A stretch of 64,000 bases of DNA from Armigeres subalbatus (lineage: Eukaryota > Arthropoda > Insecta > Diptera > Culicidae), in the NCBI RefSeq assembly GCF_024139115.2, contig NW_026942646.1:233912-297911 (forward strand), read 5' to 3'. A program made the position numbers and the translations under genes. The notes under the pieces were generated by a model. The model made no database searches and was not told where the DNA came from. It worked only from the letters and a program-made list of their open reading frames with translations. Shown here piece by piece: positions 24,421 through 35,378 of the stretch; position 1 is the stretch's first letter; every line of letters begins with the position of its first letter.

Positions 24421-24840
24421 ACAGTTAGGCAAAATGATTGAGATAGGCAAAATTTGGCTCAAATTCAAATCCTTATAACTTTTTGAAAAATTGATGAAAT
24501 TGGACAAAATTGGGAGCATTTGACGGCAAATTTAGTCAAGATTTAGGAACATGCACGGTCACGAATACTGGCCCCCGGACACCGGAGATGTTCCGGATTT
24601 TCGGAGGCCATGTCAAAAACACATTTTTTCTGCCGCTCGTATTTTTGTGTGGTTTGAAATTACATCGATAAACACTATTTTCCTAGAAACTAGATCTTAT
24701 TGAAAATTGAATGCGGGCGGTTGCACTAAGATCCGTTGAAAAACATCCGAGATATGGCCATTTCAGTAAACCTGGTTCCGGATACTATGGTCAATTATGT
24801 ATATCCTTCCAATCACGTATATATTATCCGGTACCATATC

Positions 24841-25047
24841 AATATTGGTATCAAACTTCAAGATTTTTCATGGAGATGCTTCAGGAAGCATATGCAGGAC
24901 GATCAGTTGCCCTGACCCCTCTGTAGTAGGTTCCAGGTGCCCCGGGGGAAGTGGCCAATTTGAAAAACGTTCAGAACCCTATCAATATGGGTATCAAACT
25001 TCAAGATTTTTCATGAAGATGCTTCAGGGAGCATATGCAGGACGATC

Positions 25048-25084
<37 letters not shown>

Positions 25085-26705
25085 GGGAGAATGCATTTAC
25101 ACACTGACCCAGTACACGTGCATTGTAGTTGCCAAACTACCACACGGAAGTGTACTGGAGTGTCGGACTCGACCATACCGGTAATACCGACTAAACTCCC
25201 TTGGGCTCCACCATCGTTTCCCCCAGGAACTACCTCGCAGTACTACTTCTGGGGGACGGCAGTACTAAGCGTACTCGCTCATTATCGCTCACACAGGCAC
25301 TCGTCCCACGCGAGACTGACTTGGGTGCTCGCACACCATTCACTCCATTTGAGTCTTACTTGGATGCTCTCCCGGGCGCTCCGCTGCCATGCCTCGAGGT
25401 GTCAATAGCGGTAACTGCCTGGGCCTACAGATATTACGCTACGACACTCCTGCCTCAGCACGAGCAAATCAATCACACCACTGCCGAAGCAGACCACACG
25501 CTACCCTGCCGAAGCAGGGACACTCCCCATGCACCACATGTGCACAACTGTAGGTGTGTGGGTACAACCCACTGCTACCCTGCCGCCGAAGCAGCTTCTC
25601 CAAAGACCATTCGCTCCATGTGACCCTTTTCGGGTGCTCACTCTAACACTCCACTGCAATGCCTCGAGGTGTCGATGGGATACCTCGACTCCTACCTCAG
25701 CATGTGCAGTCCATACTCAGACTTCTGCTCCGCTTCGAGGTGACAATAGCGGCGGCGGCACGCTGTGGCACTCCTGCCTCAGCACAACCAGATCACTCAC
25801 CCCCTGCCGAAGCAGCTCACGCGCTACCCTACCGTAGTAGGTACACTCCACAACTCACTCTAACACTCCACTGCCATGCCTCGAGGTGTCGATAGCGGTA
25901 TGTAGGGACCAATCAACGATACTACGCTACGACACTCTTACCTTAGCATGTGCAGTCCATACTCAGACTTCTGCTGCGCTTCGAGGTGACAATAGCGGTG
26001 ACGCGCTATGACACTCCTGCCTCAGCACAAACAGATCACTCACTCCCTGCCGAAGCAGCTCACGCACTACCAATTGGCACTCCCTGGGCTTGTGCTTTTG
26101 AAGCGGCACACAGTCGCTTTGATAGAGTCCGCTTACGGGCACTTGTGGTTTTTTGGGAGGGATTTTAGCAGAGCCCACTGCTAAATCCCACCACGCCCTA
26201 GGCAGTTCTCCCTGACTCGCAGACAGCTGGGGAGGGGTCGTCAAGCCCTTGGACATCATGCTGTCCCTGCTGTCCCTGCTGCCCCAAGGACGATCAGTTG
26301 CCCTGACCACTCTGTAGTAGGTTCCAGGTGCCCCGGGGGAAGTGGCCAATTTGAAAAACGTTCAGAACCCTATCAATATGGGTATCAAACTTCAAGATTT
26401 TTCATGGAGATGCTTCAGGAAGCATATTTGCATGATCAGTTGCTCTGATCACTCTGTAGTAGGTTCCAGGTGCCTTGGGGGAAGTGGCCAATTTGAAAAA
26501 CGTTCAGAACCCTATCAATATGGGTATCAAACTTCAAGATTTTTCATGAAGATGCTTCAGGAAGCATATTCAGGATGATCAGATGTTCTAACCACTCTGT
26601 AGTAGGTTCCAGGTGTCTTGGGGAAGTGACCAATTTTCAAAATGTTCGAAACCATATCAAATACTCAATACTCATTATCAAAGTTCAAGGTTTTTCATGG
26701 AGATG
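24841..26705 (+). repeat. Left-arm tandem array, 143-bp unit (interrupted)
   Basis: GACGATCAGTTGCCCTGACC-type words recur at 24898, 25041/26288 (the two sides of the retroposon), 26431 and 26574, so spacing is 143 bp once the insertion is removed. Each unit contains AAGTGGCCAATTTGAAAAAC, TATCAAACTTCAAGATTTTT and ATGCTTCAGGAAGCATAT, the last itself a palindrome. Confidence 0.8.
25052..26286 (-). mobile_element. Poly(A) retroposon insertion, 5'-truncated, mostly 3' UTR
   Basis: The element begins on the plus strand with a T run (to 25080), the poly(A) tail of a minus-strand insertion. It is flanked by a 13-bp duplication, AGGACGATCAGTT, at 25039-25051 and 26287-26299. A minus-strand frame at the truncated 5' side (about 26286-25963) reads ELPRAWWDLAVGSAKIPPKK and could be the C-terminal end of a non-LTR ORF2; I do not recognise the clade. 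The rest has imperfect subrepeats built around CCTCGAGGTGTC at about 25390, 25662 and 25876 and CTTCGAGGTGACAATAGCGG at 25733 and 25979. Confidence 0.8.
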
Positions 26706-27110
26706 CTTTTGGACTCTCCTGTCGAATAGATTTCGCCGCCGCACGAAGTTGACCATCTACAAAACGCTCATTAGACTGGTCGGCCTCTATGGCCACGAAA
26801 GTTGGATGTTGCTGGCGAAAGACCAACGCGCCCTTGGAGTTTTCGAATGGAAGGTGTTGTGGACTATTTATGGTGGGGTGCAGATGGAAGCCAATGGACG
26901 TGGTGGTGGAGGCCAATGAACCACGAGTTGTAACTGTTAGGAGAACTACCACACGGTACAATTTTGGCGGTTACGGTGAGCCGGGCATGTAGCCAGAATG
27001 TCAGACAACAACCCGATTGAGATGGTGCTCGATAATTATCCGACCGGTACAAGAAGAAGAGGCGCGATGCGGTTACGGTGGATCGACCAAGTGTAAGATG
27101 GCCTGCCATC
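26706..27110 (+). pseudogene. RTE-like RT C-terminal fragment in foldback loop (forward copy)
   Basis: Frames in this stretch read KLTIYKTLIRLVGLYGHESW, KDQRALGVFEWKVL, then after shifts AGHVARMSDNNPIEMVLD and TGTRRRGAMRLRWIDQV. These are the conserved blocks after the RT catalytic core in RTE-type non-LTR elements. Stops and frameshifts break the frame, and the RT core itself is absent. An inverted, internally deleted copy sits at 27285-27530. Confidence 0.75.
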
Positions 27111-27141
27111 AATGGCAGCAGGTCGCAAGCATGACTTAGCA

Positions 27142-27284
27142 GTTGTGTGGGGTGCTATGTCTTGACATGGCCATGGTTCTATTATGGCACTTAAGGGAAA
27201 AGTGAAGCCTGCCGATTATCAAATTATTTTGAAAGACAAGGTATTTGTTGATATGATGACAAATCCTGAATATGACGTCTGTTT
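27142..27284 (+). pseudogene. Tc1/mariner-like transposase core fragment
   Basis: Translation from about 27142 gives AVVWGAMS, a stop, HGHGSIMALKGKVKPADYQI and ILKDKVF. VxVWGxMSxHG is a typical block of Tc1-like DD34E transposases, lying before the third catalytic residue. The fragment is under 150 bp, has one in-frame stop in the block, and changes to unrelated sequence before any QQDNDPKH-type motif. It lies at the centre of the foldback loop, between the two RT fragments. Confidence 0.5.
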
Positions 27285-27530
27285 TTCATTTTTGCGAAAG
27301 ATCCGCAGGTCGCGTTCCACTTGGTCGATCCACCGTGACCGCTGCACGCCTCTTCTTCTTGTACCGGTCGGATTATTATCGAAGCAATATCTCAATCGGG
27401 TTCTTCGCCAGCAACATCCAACTTTCGTGGCCATAGAGGCAGACCAGTCTAATGAGCGTTTTGTAGATGGTCAACTTCGTGCTGCGGCGAACTCTATTCG
27501 ACAGGAGAGTCCAAAAGCATCTCCATGAAA
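27285..27530 (-). pseudogene. RTE-like RT C-terminal fragment in foldback loop (inverted copy)
   Basis: On the minus strand it repeats the order TIYKTLIRLVCLYGHESW-type block, MATKVGCC in another frame, then a deletion joining to DNNPTGTRRRGVQRSRWIDQ and VERDLRIFRK. It is the mirror partner of 26706-27110, lacking the middle third, so the two copies can pair over much of their length. Confidence 0.75.
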
Positions 27531-27535
27531 ACCTT

Positions 27536-28689
27536 GAACTTTGATACTCATTTTGATGTGGTTTCGAACATTTTGCAAATTGGCCACTTCCCAGGACACC
27601 TGGAACCTACTACAGAGTGGTCATGACAGCTGCTGGTTCTAAAATGCATTTAAAAGTATCACCTTGAAAAATCTTGAAGTTTGATACCCAAATTAATAGG
27701 GTTCTGAACGTTTTTCAAATTGGCCACTTCCCCCGGGGCACCTGGAACCTACTACAGAGTGGTCAGGGCAACTGATCGTCCATAATATGCTTCCTGAAGC
27801 ATCTTCATGAAAAATCTTGAAGTTTGATACCCATATTGATAGGGTTCTGAACGTTTTTCAAATTGGCCACTTCCCCCGAGGCACCTGGAACCTACCACAG
27901 AGCGGTCAGAGCAACTGATCGTCCTGAATATGCTTCCTGAAGCATCTTCATGAAAAATTTTGAAGTTTGATACCCATATTGATAGGGTTCTGAACGTTTT
28001 TCAAATTGGCCACTTCCCCCGGGGCACCTGGAACCTACTACAGAGTGGTCAGGGCAACTGATCGTCCATAATATGCTTCCTGAAGCATCTTCATGAAAAA
28101 TCTTGAAGTTTGATACCCATATTGATAGGGTTCTGAACGTTTTTCAAATTGGCCACTTCCCCCGAGGCACCTGGAACCTACCACAGAGCGGTCAGAGCAA
28201 CTGATCGTCCTGAATATGCTTCCTGAAGCATCTTCATGAAAAATCTTGAAGTTTGATACCCATATTGATAGGGTTCTGAACGTTTTTCAAATTGGCCACT
28301 TCCCCCGGGGCACCTGGAACCTACCACAGAGCGGTCAGGGCAACTGATCGTCCTGAATATACTTCCTGAAGCATCTCCATGAAAAATCTTGAAGTTTGAT
28401 ACCCATATTGATAGGGTTCTGAACGTTTTTCAAATTGGTCACTTCCCCCGGGGCACCTGGAACCTACTACAGAGTGGTCAGAGCAACTGATCATCCTGAA
28501 TATGCTTCCTGAAGCATCTTCATGAAAAATCTTGAAGTTTGATACCCATATTGATAGGGTTCTGAACGTTTTTCAAATTGGCCATTTCCCAGGGCACCTG
28601 GAACCTACTACAGAGTGGTCAGGGCAACTGATCGTCCTGCATATGCTTCCTGAAGCATCTCCATGAAAAATCTTGAAGTTTGATACCAA
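27536..28689 (-). repeat. Right-arm tandem array, 143-bp unit, about eight copies
   Basis: ACTGATCGTC starts at 27771, 27914, 28057, 28200, 28343, 28486 (variant ACTGATCATC) and 28627, giving spacings of 143, 143, 143, 143, 143 and 141. A more diverged unit precedes. Units alternate between two subtypes (CCATAATATGC versus CCTGAATATGC with CCCCGAGGCACC), which points to duplication of dimers. Confidence 0.9.
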
Positions 28690-29159
28690 TATTGATATGG
28701 TACCGGATAATACATACATGATTGGAAGGATATACATAATTGACCAGGAACGGAACCAGGTTTACTGAAATGGCCATATCTCGGATGTTTTTCAACGGAT
28801 CTTAGCTCAACAGCCCGCATTCAATTTTCAATAAGATCTAGTTTCTAGGAATATAGTGTTTATCGATGTAACTTCAAACTACACAAAAATACGAGCTGCA
28901 GAAAAAATGTGTTTTTGACATGGCCTCCGAAAATCCGGAACACATCCGGTGTCCGGGGGCCAGTATTCGTGACCGTGCATGTTCCTAAATCTTGACTAAA
29001 TTTGCCGTCGAATGCTTCCGGTTTTGTCTAATTTCATCAATTTTTCAAAAAGTTATAAGGATTTGAATTTGGGCCAAATTTTGCCTATCTCAATCATTTT
29101 GCCTAACCCCTGTATTTGCAGCACCGCACTCTAGATCAATTTCCGTGCGTTTCAAATCT

Positions 29160-29338
29160 TAATTTTAGTTTTTCACGATTAACTCAACTTTACTCGTGAT
29201 TATCGCATTAGGAAAAATCATATGAACTCGTCGGAAACTATATAACGAACGTAACTTCTAAAGGAATGAAAAAAACCATACAGCCGTTTTCCAGTCAGGC
29301 GGATACGAACACAGACCATTTAATTTTATGTATACAGA
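29160..29338 (-). mobile_element. Helitron-like repeat, 3'-truncated
   Basis: On the minus strand it begins TCTGTATACATAAAATTAAA and runs colinear with 46308-46480 (ATGGTCTGTGTTCGTATCCG, GAAAACGGCTG, TTTCCGACG, AATCGTGAAAAACT). The 3' end with CTAG is missing. Similarity is lost about 50 bp before the foldback element begins. Confidence 0.5.
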
Positions 29339-30781
29339 TTTTTATCGACTTTTCAAAAAAAAAACTCTCCAGAAGTCCTGCGAAAAAAAAATGTACTTGG
29401 TTTCCAAGGAAAATTCACTTTCTAATCTACAGACAGAATATTTTTCGAATGGGTAACGTAATACCTTATTAGAATCATTTTTTTACATATGTATAAACCG
29501 GTAAATGATTAAATTTTGTAGTTTTCGAACATGGTTTAGTAACTGGATGATCATCGCCACAAGAAGAGCATGAAGATGCCGCTACTGAGTAAAACGCAAT
29601 CACCGATCGGTAGACGCAAGAAAGTAATTTTTTGTTAGCACTGTCACCTCAGCTAATGTTAGTCATTATTTAGGGTACATTTGCAAATTACATAACGTAA
29701 AAAATTACCAAAAAATTTTACCAAAAATGTTGAAGGGGTAGGCTGTGTCGAAAAAAAATGTAAGTCAAAGCTTTTCACTTGTATATTTGATACAGTTCCA
29801 AAATTATAATAAAGTTCAATGAATTCGGTTGTTGTTGCAGTGTTATTAGCTTAGCTTAGACCGCTTAAACTGACTTACATAGAAATGGTTGCCACTCCCT
29901 GATTGATCAGAACTGGTGCAAATTGTACTTCGATCCTAGTGAATAGTCTAGAGGTGCACGTTTCAGCAGCTCACAAATGTTAATCAATAACGGCGCCGGT
30001 CAAGTCCTTACAATCAGTTGGGAAAGGAAGGGAACTTTAGTGTGTAGTTATTGTTGCTACTAGAGACCGAGAATACCTCTGCATCTCCACAATCACCAAG
30101 GGAAGGAAGTTGTGTTAGTTGGGTGGGGTAATCAAAAACATAAATCGGGATTCACCATGGAAAGTGATGTGACCTATGCATCTATTATTCTACTAATATT
30201 GGTACGGATATTTTTAAATACAACAGTATTACCATTTCGGGACAGATTTGCGACCTGGGTTCAACCGATTTTGTAAACAAACATTGTTTAATAGATTCTA
30301 GAGGATGTAAACGTTTTATTCAAAACTAGGAATTTGATTTCCAGTTTTTGTTTACAAAACAAGTCACGCCCAAATCGCAAATCGTTCCTGATTTCCTTCT
30401 CTATTTTTTAAGATTAGGTTGATGGTTATATGTAGTCATAATAGGTCAACTGATATTTGCTTATTCATCATTACATGGAGTTTTGCCCCCATACTAAAAA
30501 TCTTTTCGATATTAATTTATTTCTTGCTTGTTAAGAAAGATCGATCCATCCAGAGTTATCGAGTGCAAAACGCATTCAAATTGATTGGTTACCAATATCT
30601 TGTTATTTTAATTGTTCATCCCTTGCGGGGATTTCATTCAAATTTTGACTAAAGCGCCATCATCATTATTTTTTCAACACGAAGAAAGTAGCAAAATGTT
30701 TGGTAGGTTAAGTTAGGACGATATATCAAACCAATAGAAGAAGTGACAGTTTGTCATCAAACCTTGAAATTCAGATCTATC
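29339..30781. other. AT-rich spacer, no gene recognised
   Basis: The 77-codon frame at 30419-30652 has hydrophobic stretches but no known domain. No repeats identified. Confidence 0.4.
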
Positions 30782-30799
30782 ATAGTTTGAAATATTATT

Positions 30800-31085
30800 C
30801 TTCTTCTTATTGGCATTACATCCCCACACTGGGACAGAGCCGCCTCACAGCTTAGTGTTCATTAAGCACTTCCACAGTTATTAACTGCGAGGTTTCTAAG
30901 CCCGGTTACCATTTTTGCATTTGTATATCATGAGGCTAACACGATGATACTTTTATGCCCAGGGAAGTCGAGACAATTTCCAATCCGAAAATTGCCTAGA
31001 CCGGCACTGGGAATCGAACCCAGCCACCCTCAGCATGGTCTTGCTTTGTAGCCGCGCGTCTTACCGCACGGCTAAGGAGGGCCCT
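30800..31085 (-). mobile_element. tRNA-derived SINE (Feilai-like)
   Basis: On the minus strand the head is tRNA-like, with RNA polymerase III box A TAGCCGTGCGG (31064-31074) and box B GGTTCGATTCC (31010-31020, perfect consensus). A body follows with ACTTCCCTGGGCATAAAAGT and CCTCGCAGTTAATAACTGTG-type words and a 3' end GGATGTAATGCCAATAAGAA. An 18-bp duplication, ATAGTTTGAAATATTATT, flanks it (30782-30799 and 31086-31103), which proves retroposition. The body matches what I know of Aedes Feilai. Confidence 0.9.
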
Positions 31086-31264
31086 ATAGTTTGAAATATT
31101 ATTTGTGTATAATTTCCGCTCAGTAAGCAAAACGATTGGTCTAGGGCCAGACAGACAGAAACGACGAGACAGGAGGTTTGCGTAGGCCCAATAAGCCGCC
31201 TTTAAAAACAACCATTACGAACCAAATAGAAGATCATACGACTCGATACAATCGGCAACGACCT

Positions 31265-31560
31265 AGGCGACGAATATAGGATCACGATTGGAAGCTTGGA
31301 ACATGGAACTGCAAGTCGTTAGGCGTCGCAGGTTGCAACAGGATAATCTACGATGAATTGTAATTCCCCGCAACTTCGACGTCGTATCGCTGCAGAAAAT
31401 CTGCTGGACATGCTCATGCTTATGATTGACCGCCCACGGTTGCTACTCCGTTATTGCCAGGTCAGCTGTAATTACACAGAGAACCAACAGATGATGTTTG
31501 GGACTAACATCATCCTCAATGTGTAAGAACTGGTGACCCAAATATTAAGCAATTCCAGCG
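31265..31560 (+). pseudogene. Non-LTR retroelement endonuclease, N-terminal fragment
   Basis: Frames read LEAWNMELQVV/GTWNCKSLGVAG, then RNFDVVSLQKICWTC. This is the start of an apurinic-like endonuclease, with the catalytic N of the GTWNC block and the E of VxLQE replaced by K. Frameshifts and stops interrupt it. RTE-like by the wording of these blocks. No RT follows. Confidence 0.6.
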
Positions 31561-31749
31561 CCGGCAGTGCCCGAATGCAGGTCAATTAAGGAATGGGTAG
31601 GAGAATGTTGACATGATACTCGCTTTAATGGAAGCTGACGAGTCATCTGCCCTTCCACGAGAAATCACTGGGATGTTGGATACATGGGGTAGGTATTTTA
31701 GCAGTTTTGGTAAACGGTTTGCCGTGTGGAGCGTGTAGTTTGATGAAGG

Positions 31750-32020
31750 TTAAACAAAAACACAATCGACCGCGCACTAATTAATCGACTTATCAACCGC
31801 ACATAGCAGAACAAAATATTCCGATGATCGCGATAGAAAACGCACAAAATTTTTATTTGTTAATTAATTTAATTACCCGCACAACGCAGAGCCTAATATC
31901 TCAATGATCGCGCGATCATTCTACTTATTAGAGGAAACTCGATCGGGCGCGCACTAACGTTTCATTTGTTAATTAATTTACTCATTCGCACAACGCAGAA
32001 CAAAACATTTTGGTGATCGT
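31750..32020. repeat. Three imperfect tandem repeats (about 80-110 bp)
   Basis: CGCACATAGCAGAACAAAAT (31798), CGCACAACGCAGAGCCTAAT (31878) and CGCACAACGCAGAACAAAAC (31987) each lead to a GATGATCGCG-like word. TTTGTTAATTAATTTA occurs at 31856 and 31964 and GCGCACTAA at 31772 and 31950. Non-coding. Role unknown. Confidence 0.6.
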
Positions 32021-32459
32021 TCAGAGCGTTCCTACTCCTGTTCCTACTATTATAGGGTGGTCCCCCATTGCATATAATCCATTTAACAAAAACTTTCTAA
32101 TTGTTCAAATTATGTTTACTTACACAAACTACGATCATTGATAATTTAAACAAACTATATTTGATCATTTGAACTCGTTTTTCGACGTTGTATTTTGATG
32201 ATGACGTTTTTGAGTTTTTGTAGTTATAAAAAGAAAGACAAACTAGCAGCATTGCATCAGTTTGACAGGTATTCTGACCAACTATTGTCATGTGTAATGG
32301 TAAATATTCGATTTGAATAAACAACAAGCGAGATATTAAGTTATATATTTTTTGGACATTTTGCTAAAAATAATTGTGTTTCCACAACTAGTGTTCCATT
32401 ACCATATATACGTTCAATCAGGTGAACATTATACCATTTCGATAACCTATTGTATAGAG
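32021..32459. other. AT-rich spacer
   Basis: Nothing recognised. Confidence 0.4.
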
Positions 32460-33542
32460 CAGCGATTCTCCACCTGAGGTACATGTACCCCTGGGGGTAC
32501 CTTCACTGGCCCTAGGGGGTACCTCGGGCAAAAATGCATAATGGCGGACGTAATCTAGAATCTAAAGGTTAGGAAGCCTCCGTTTGAGAGGCATGAAGGC
32601 TTTACTTTACAGAAAAGCTCGGTTGCTTTGTGGCAAGAGAATAAGAAACATTCTTCTACGCTTCTCGGAAGCCTTCTTCAGAGCAGCTCGCTTCCCAGTC
32701 ACAACATAATTGTATATAATGCCGAATAAGATGCTAAAGTGGAGGCGATATAGGTACTTCCCCATACAATATGTACGTATATCGTCTCCACTCTAGCATC
32801 TTATGCTGCATCATATATGATTTTGTGTTGTCTGGGTTCTTTCAAAAGGTTCGGAAGCCTCCTTTCAAGAGGCCTTTGTCTTCTTCCAAGAGACCTGGAT
32901 GCCTCGTTTTAAGAGATTCGGAAGCCTTCTTTCAAAAATCTCTGAAGGATCCTTTCAAGAGGGTCTAAAGCCTTTTTCAAAAAACTTGGAAGCCTTCATT
33001 CAAGAGGCTCGGGAGGTTCTTTTCAAAAGGCTCTTTTCAAGAGGCTCTTAAGCCTCCATTGAAGAGGCTCGAAAACCTTCTTTCAAAAGGCTCAAAAGCC
33101 TCCTTTCAAGAGGCCTGGAAGCCTCGTTTTAAGCAATCCGGAAGCCTACTTTCAAGAGCCTCGGATACCTCCCTTCAAGAGGCTCGGAACTCTCCTTCCA
33201 AGTGGGTTGGAAGCATACTTTCAAGAGGTTCAGAAGCATAATTTAAAAATGCATAGGAAGCCTCCTTTTAAGTAGCTCAAAAGCCACCATTCAAGATGCT
33301 CGAAAGCCTCTTTACAAGGGGCTCAGAAGCCTCTTATCAAGATGTGCGGAAGCATACTTTCAGAAGCTCCTTTCAAGAGGCTCGGAAGCCTCCTTTTAAG
33401 AGGGCTAGAAGCTTTCTTTCAAAAAGCTCAGAAGGCTCTTTTTAAGAGGCTTGAAAGCCTATTTTTAAGGGAATCGGAAGCCTCCCTTCAAGATGCAAAA
33501 GTTTGAAGGGGTACCTCTCAAGAAAAAGGTTGAGAACCGCTG
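32460..33542 (+). mobile_element. Complete hAT-like non-autonomous element carrying the 23-bp minisatellite
   Basis: Ends are CAGCGATTCTCCACCT and the complement of CAGCGGTTCTCAACCT, the classic end of one hAT group (SPIN/Charlie-like CAGxGGTTCTCAACC). The flanks are GTATAGAG (32452-32459) and GTATAGAA (33543-33550), an 8-bp duplication with one change, as expected for hAT. Subterminal words GGTACATGTACCCCTGGGGG are palindromic. Most of 32840-33490 is a diverged array of the 23-bp unit CTCGGAAGCCTCCTTTCAAG+AGG. No transposase frame. Related copies are at 49456-53203 and 62437-63930. Confidence 0.85.
32694..32836. mobile_element. Nested palindromic mini-element inside the hAT copy
   Basis: Two arms of about 60 bp are inverted copies (CCCAG at 32694, CTGGG ending 32836), with the best-matched part ATAAGATGCTAAAGTGGAGG versus its complement. 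The loop is about 15 bp. It is missing from the corresponding place in the other two hAT copies, so it looks like a separate insertion. Confidence 0.6.
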
Positions 33543-35347
33543 GTATAGAATACTTTATGGTGCAGTACACCAATCGGGTCTGGAAACTTTCTCGACACCC
33601 TGGGCATAGTGTATCCATTGTACTTGCCACACAAGATACATACTCATGCAATGGCAAGCATAGAAAAAGCTTCCAGAGGTGAACCAGCCAAGAGCTGAAA
33701 TCCTCTTTAACAAAGAAGAAAAAAAGAAAAAGCTTTCAATTAATAACTGAGGAAATGCTAATATAATACTAAGTTGAAAAGCATCCACAAAATTACGTTC
33801 CTTAAAAGAACCGATTAATTTTGAATAATCCGCCTTCCCAATTACAATATTCAAAAAAAATAAACTTTAAAAAAAAGGATCTTGGAAAATTTTACTCGGT
33901 TGCCACTGATGCCATTCATGCAAATGGAAATTTGTAACATCTCTCTCCGACGCACGCTCGTGATTTATATAAGGACGGCAACTTTTTGGCGTCGTAAAGC
34001 AATTAATTTGCACTTTGAACCAAATTCTTCACACAACAACCTTCCCTTGTATAAACTGGTGGTCCTGAAAAGAACCAATTTATTGGTCCTGCAACAAATC
34101 CAGATCCAGAACCATGCAAGAAAATTTCAATGGAGTGCCGCAGACTCCAACGATAGCCACTTCATAATTTGGCGCTAAACCGCTTCAGATGCAGAAACCA
34201 CCGCACCGCAATCGATGCTAGGACCGCTACCAACTCCATCGTTCTGTGCGCCCTCCGTTCCCGCTCTGCGTGACCTCTCACCGTGGATCATCATACAGAA
34301 TTGACACTCGGGCGCGAACCATGGGCCTTTTAATAGCCGGAGAAAATAAAACGGTGGGTCACAAGGCCCGTAACTTACATCATTCTGATGTACGTGTTGG
34401 GAATACATGAACGGGATTGATTGGTTCTGATATTTCTACTGGGTAAGACACGAATTGAAATTTTTAATAGTTACTCGTAAAAAATCAAATATTTCAATGC
34501 AATTGACAAATTGCTGGAGAGTTCCGGAGTCGATTGATCGAATCCATCCAAAGATAAAGGCTCTATCAACGTTCAAAATCTTACATAATTTCGTGACAAT
34601 CCCCAATTTTATGTTCTAATTTGACACCCAGTTCCCTCGGGTAAGACGTTGTCCAACAGTCCAAGAATATCATTCAATTCTTCTAAAGACACCATGTCTC
34701 TAAAATGTAATTTTCAGGTCGATAACTAAAAGACGCACGTATTGGAACATTTTGAACCAGTGCTCGCTGAGATGTCGATACTTACATCATGCTGAAATAG
34801 ATTTATTTACCAAGACTTTTAACCTGTAACTCCGATTCACAATAACTTCAAATTCACATTAGAGTTCGGACACTATTAACATGCATCATACGTAAGCGCA
34901 ACATATTTCTAATCATATTTTCGGTGGATTTAATTTTCCGGTTATTCTAGGGTGGGTTTTCTATCCTTAGTTATTCCCTGCTTCGAAGCCACATCTTCAT
35001 CTTGTTCCATGGCTCTACATTCCAACTAGAACTTGGGCTACTTTTCAACTTTATATTCTATTAGCATTTTCTCAGTTATTAATTGAAAGCTATTCAATGC
35101 CCGCCATTGCATATGAGTATTAGAATGGGGTGCAGTTGTATGAAAAAATGCAAACTTCATCCATTCAAATGAGATCAAGGTTTTCCTGATTTATTTTGGG
35201 ACCACAATCAACTATGCAAAAAATAATAATAAGATAAGATGCCAGGATCATGCTGTAGGTGGCTGAGTTCTAGGATATTTTATAGGTTAGATATCTTCTT
35301 GACATTAGATAGATGATAGATGATTGTACGTGAAGCTCATCGATCAC
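33543..35347. repeat. Spacer with a short dispersed repeat
   Basis: 33590-33660 (CTGGGCATAGTGTATCCATT, then GCCACACAAGATACATACTC) returns inverted at 37376-37425, so it is a copy of a dispersed family. 34160-34400 is GC-richer, with an unrecognised 77-codon minus frame. No gene seen. Confidence 0.4.

Positions 35348-35378
<31 letters not shown>

Larger units (their letters stand above)
24421..29113. mobile_element. Large foldback element with tandem-repeat arms and composite loop
   Basis: The outer arms 24421-24840 and 28690-29113 are inverted copies over about 420 bp (ACAG-TTAGGCAAAATGATTG at one end, its complement at the other), with roughly 5-10% mismatch. Inside both arms lie tandem 143-bp units in inverted orientation: about four on the left (interrupted by a retroposon) and eight on the right. 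The loop holds inverted RT fragments and a Tc1-like piece. Long inverted arms made partly of direct repeats are the definition of foldback elements such as Drosophila FB and Galileo. No intact transposase frame is present. No flanking duplication is evident, so the exact outer ends may be a few bases off. Confidence 0.75.

Noticed and set aside
26706..27110. Active RTE retrotransposon
   Set aside because: Only blocks after the RT core are present, with stops and shifts, inside a foldback loop.
31010..31080. Functional tRNA gene
   Set aside because: Pol III boxes are present, but the head continues into a SINE body with target duplication and I could not fold a normal tRNA.
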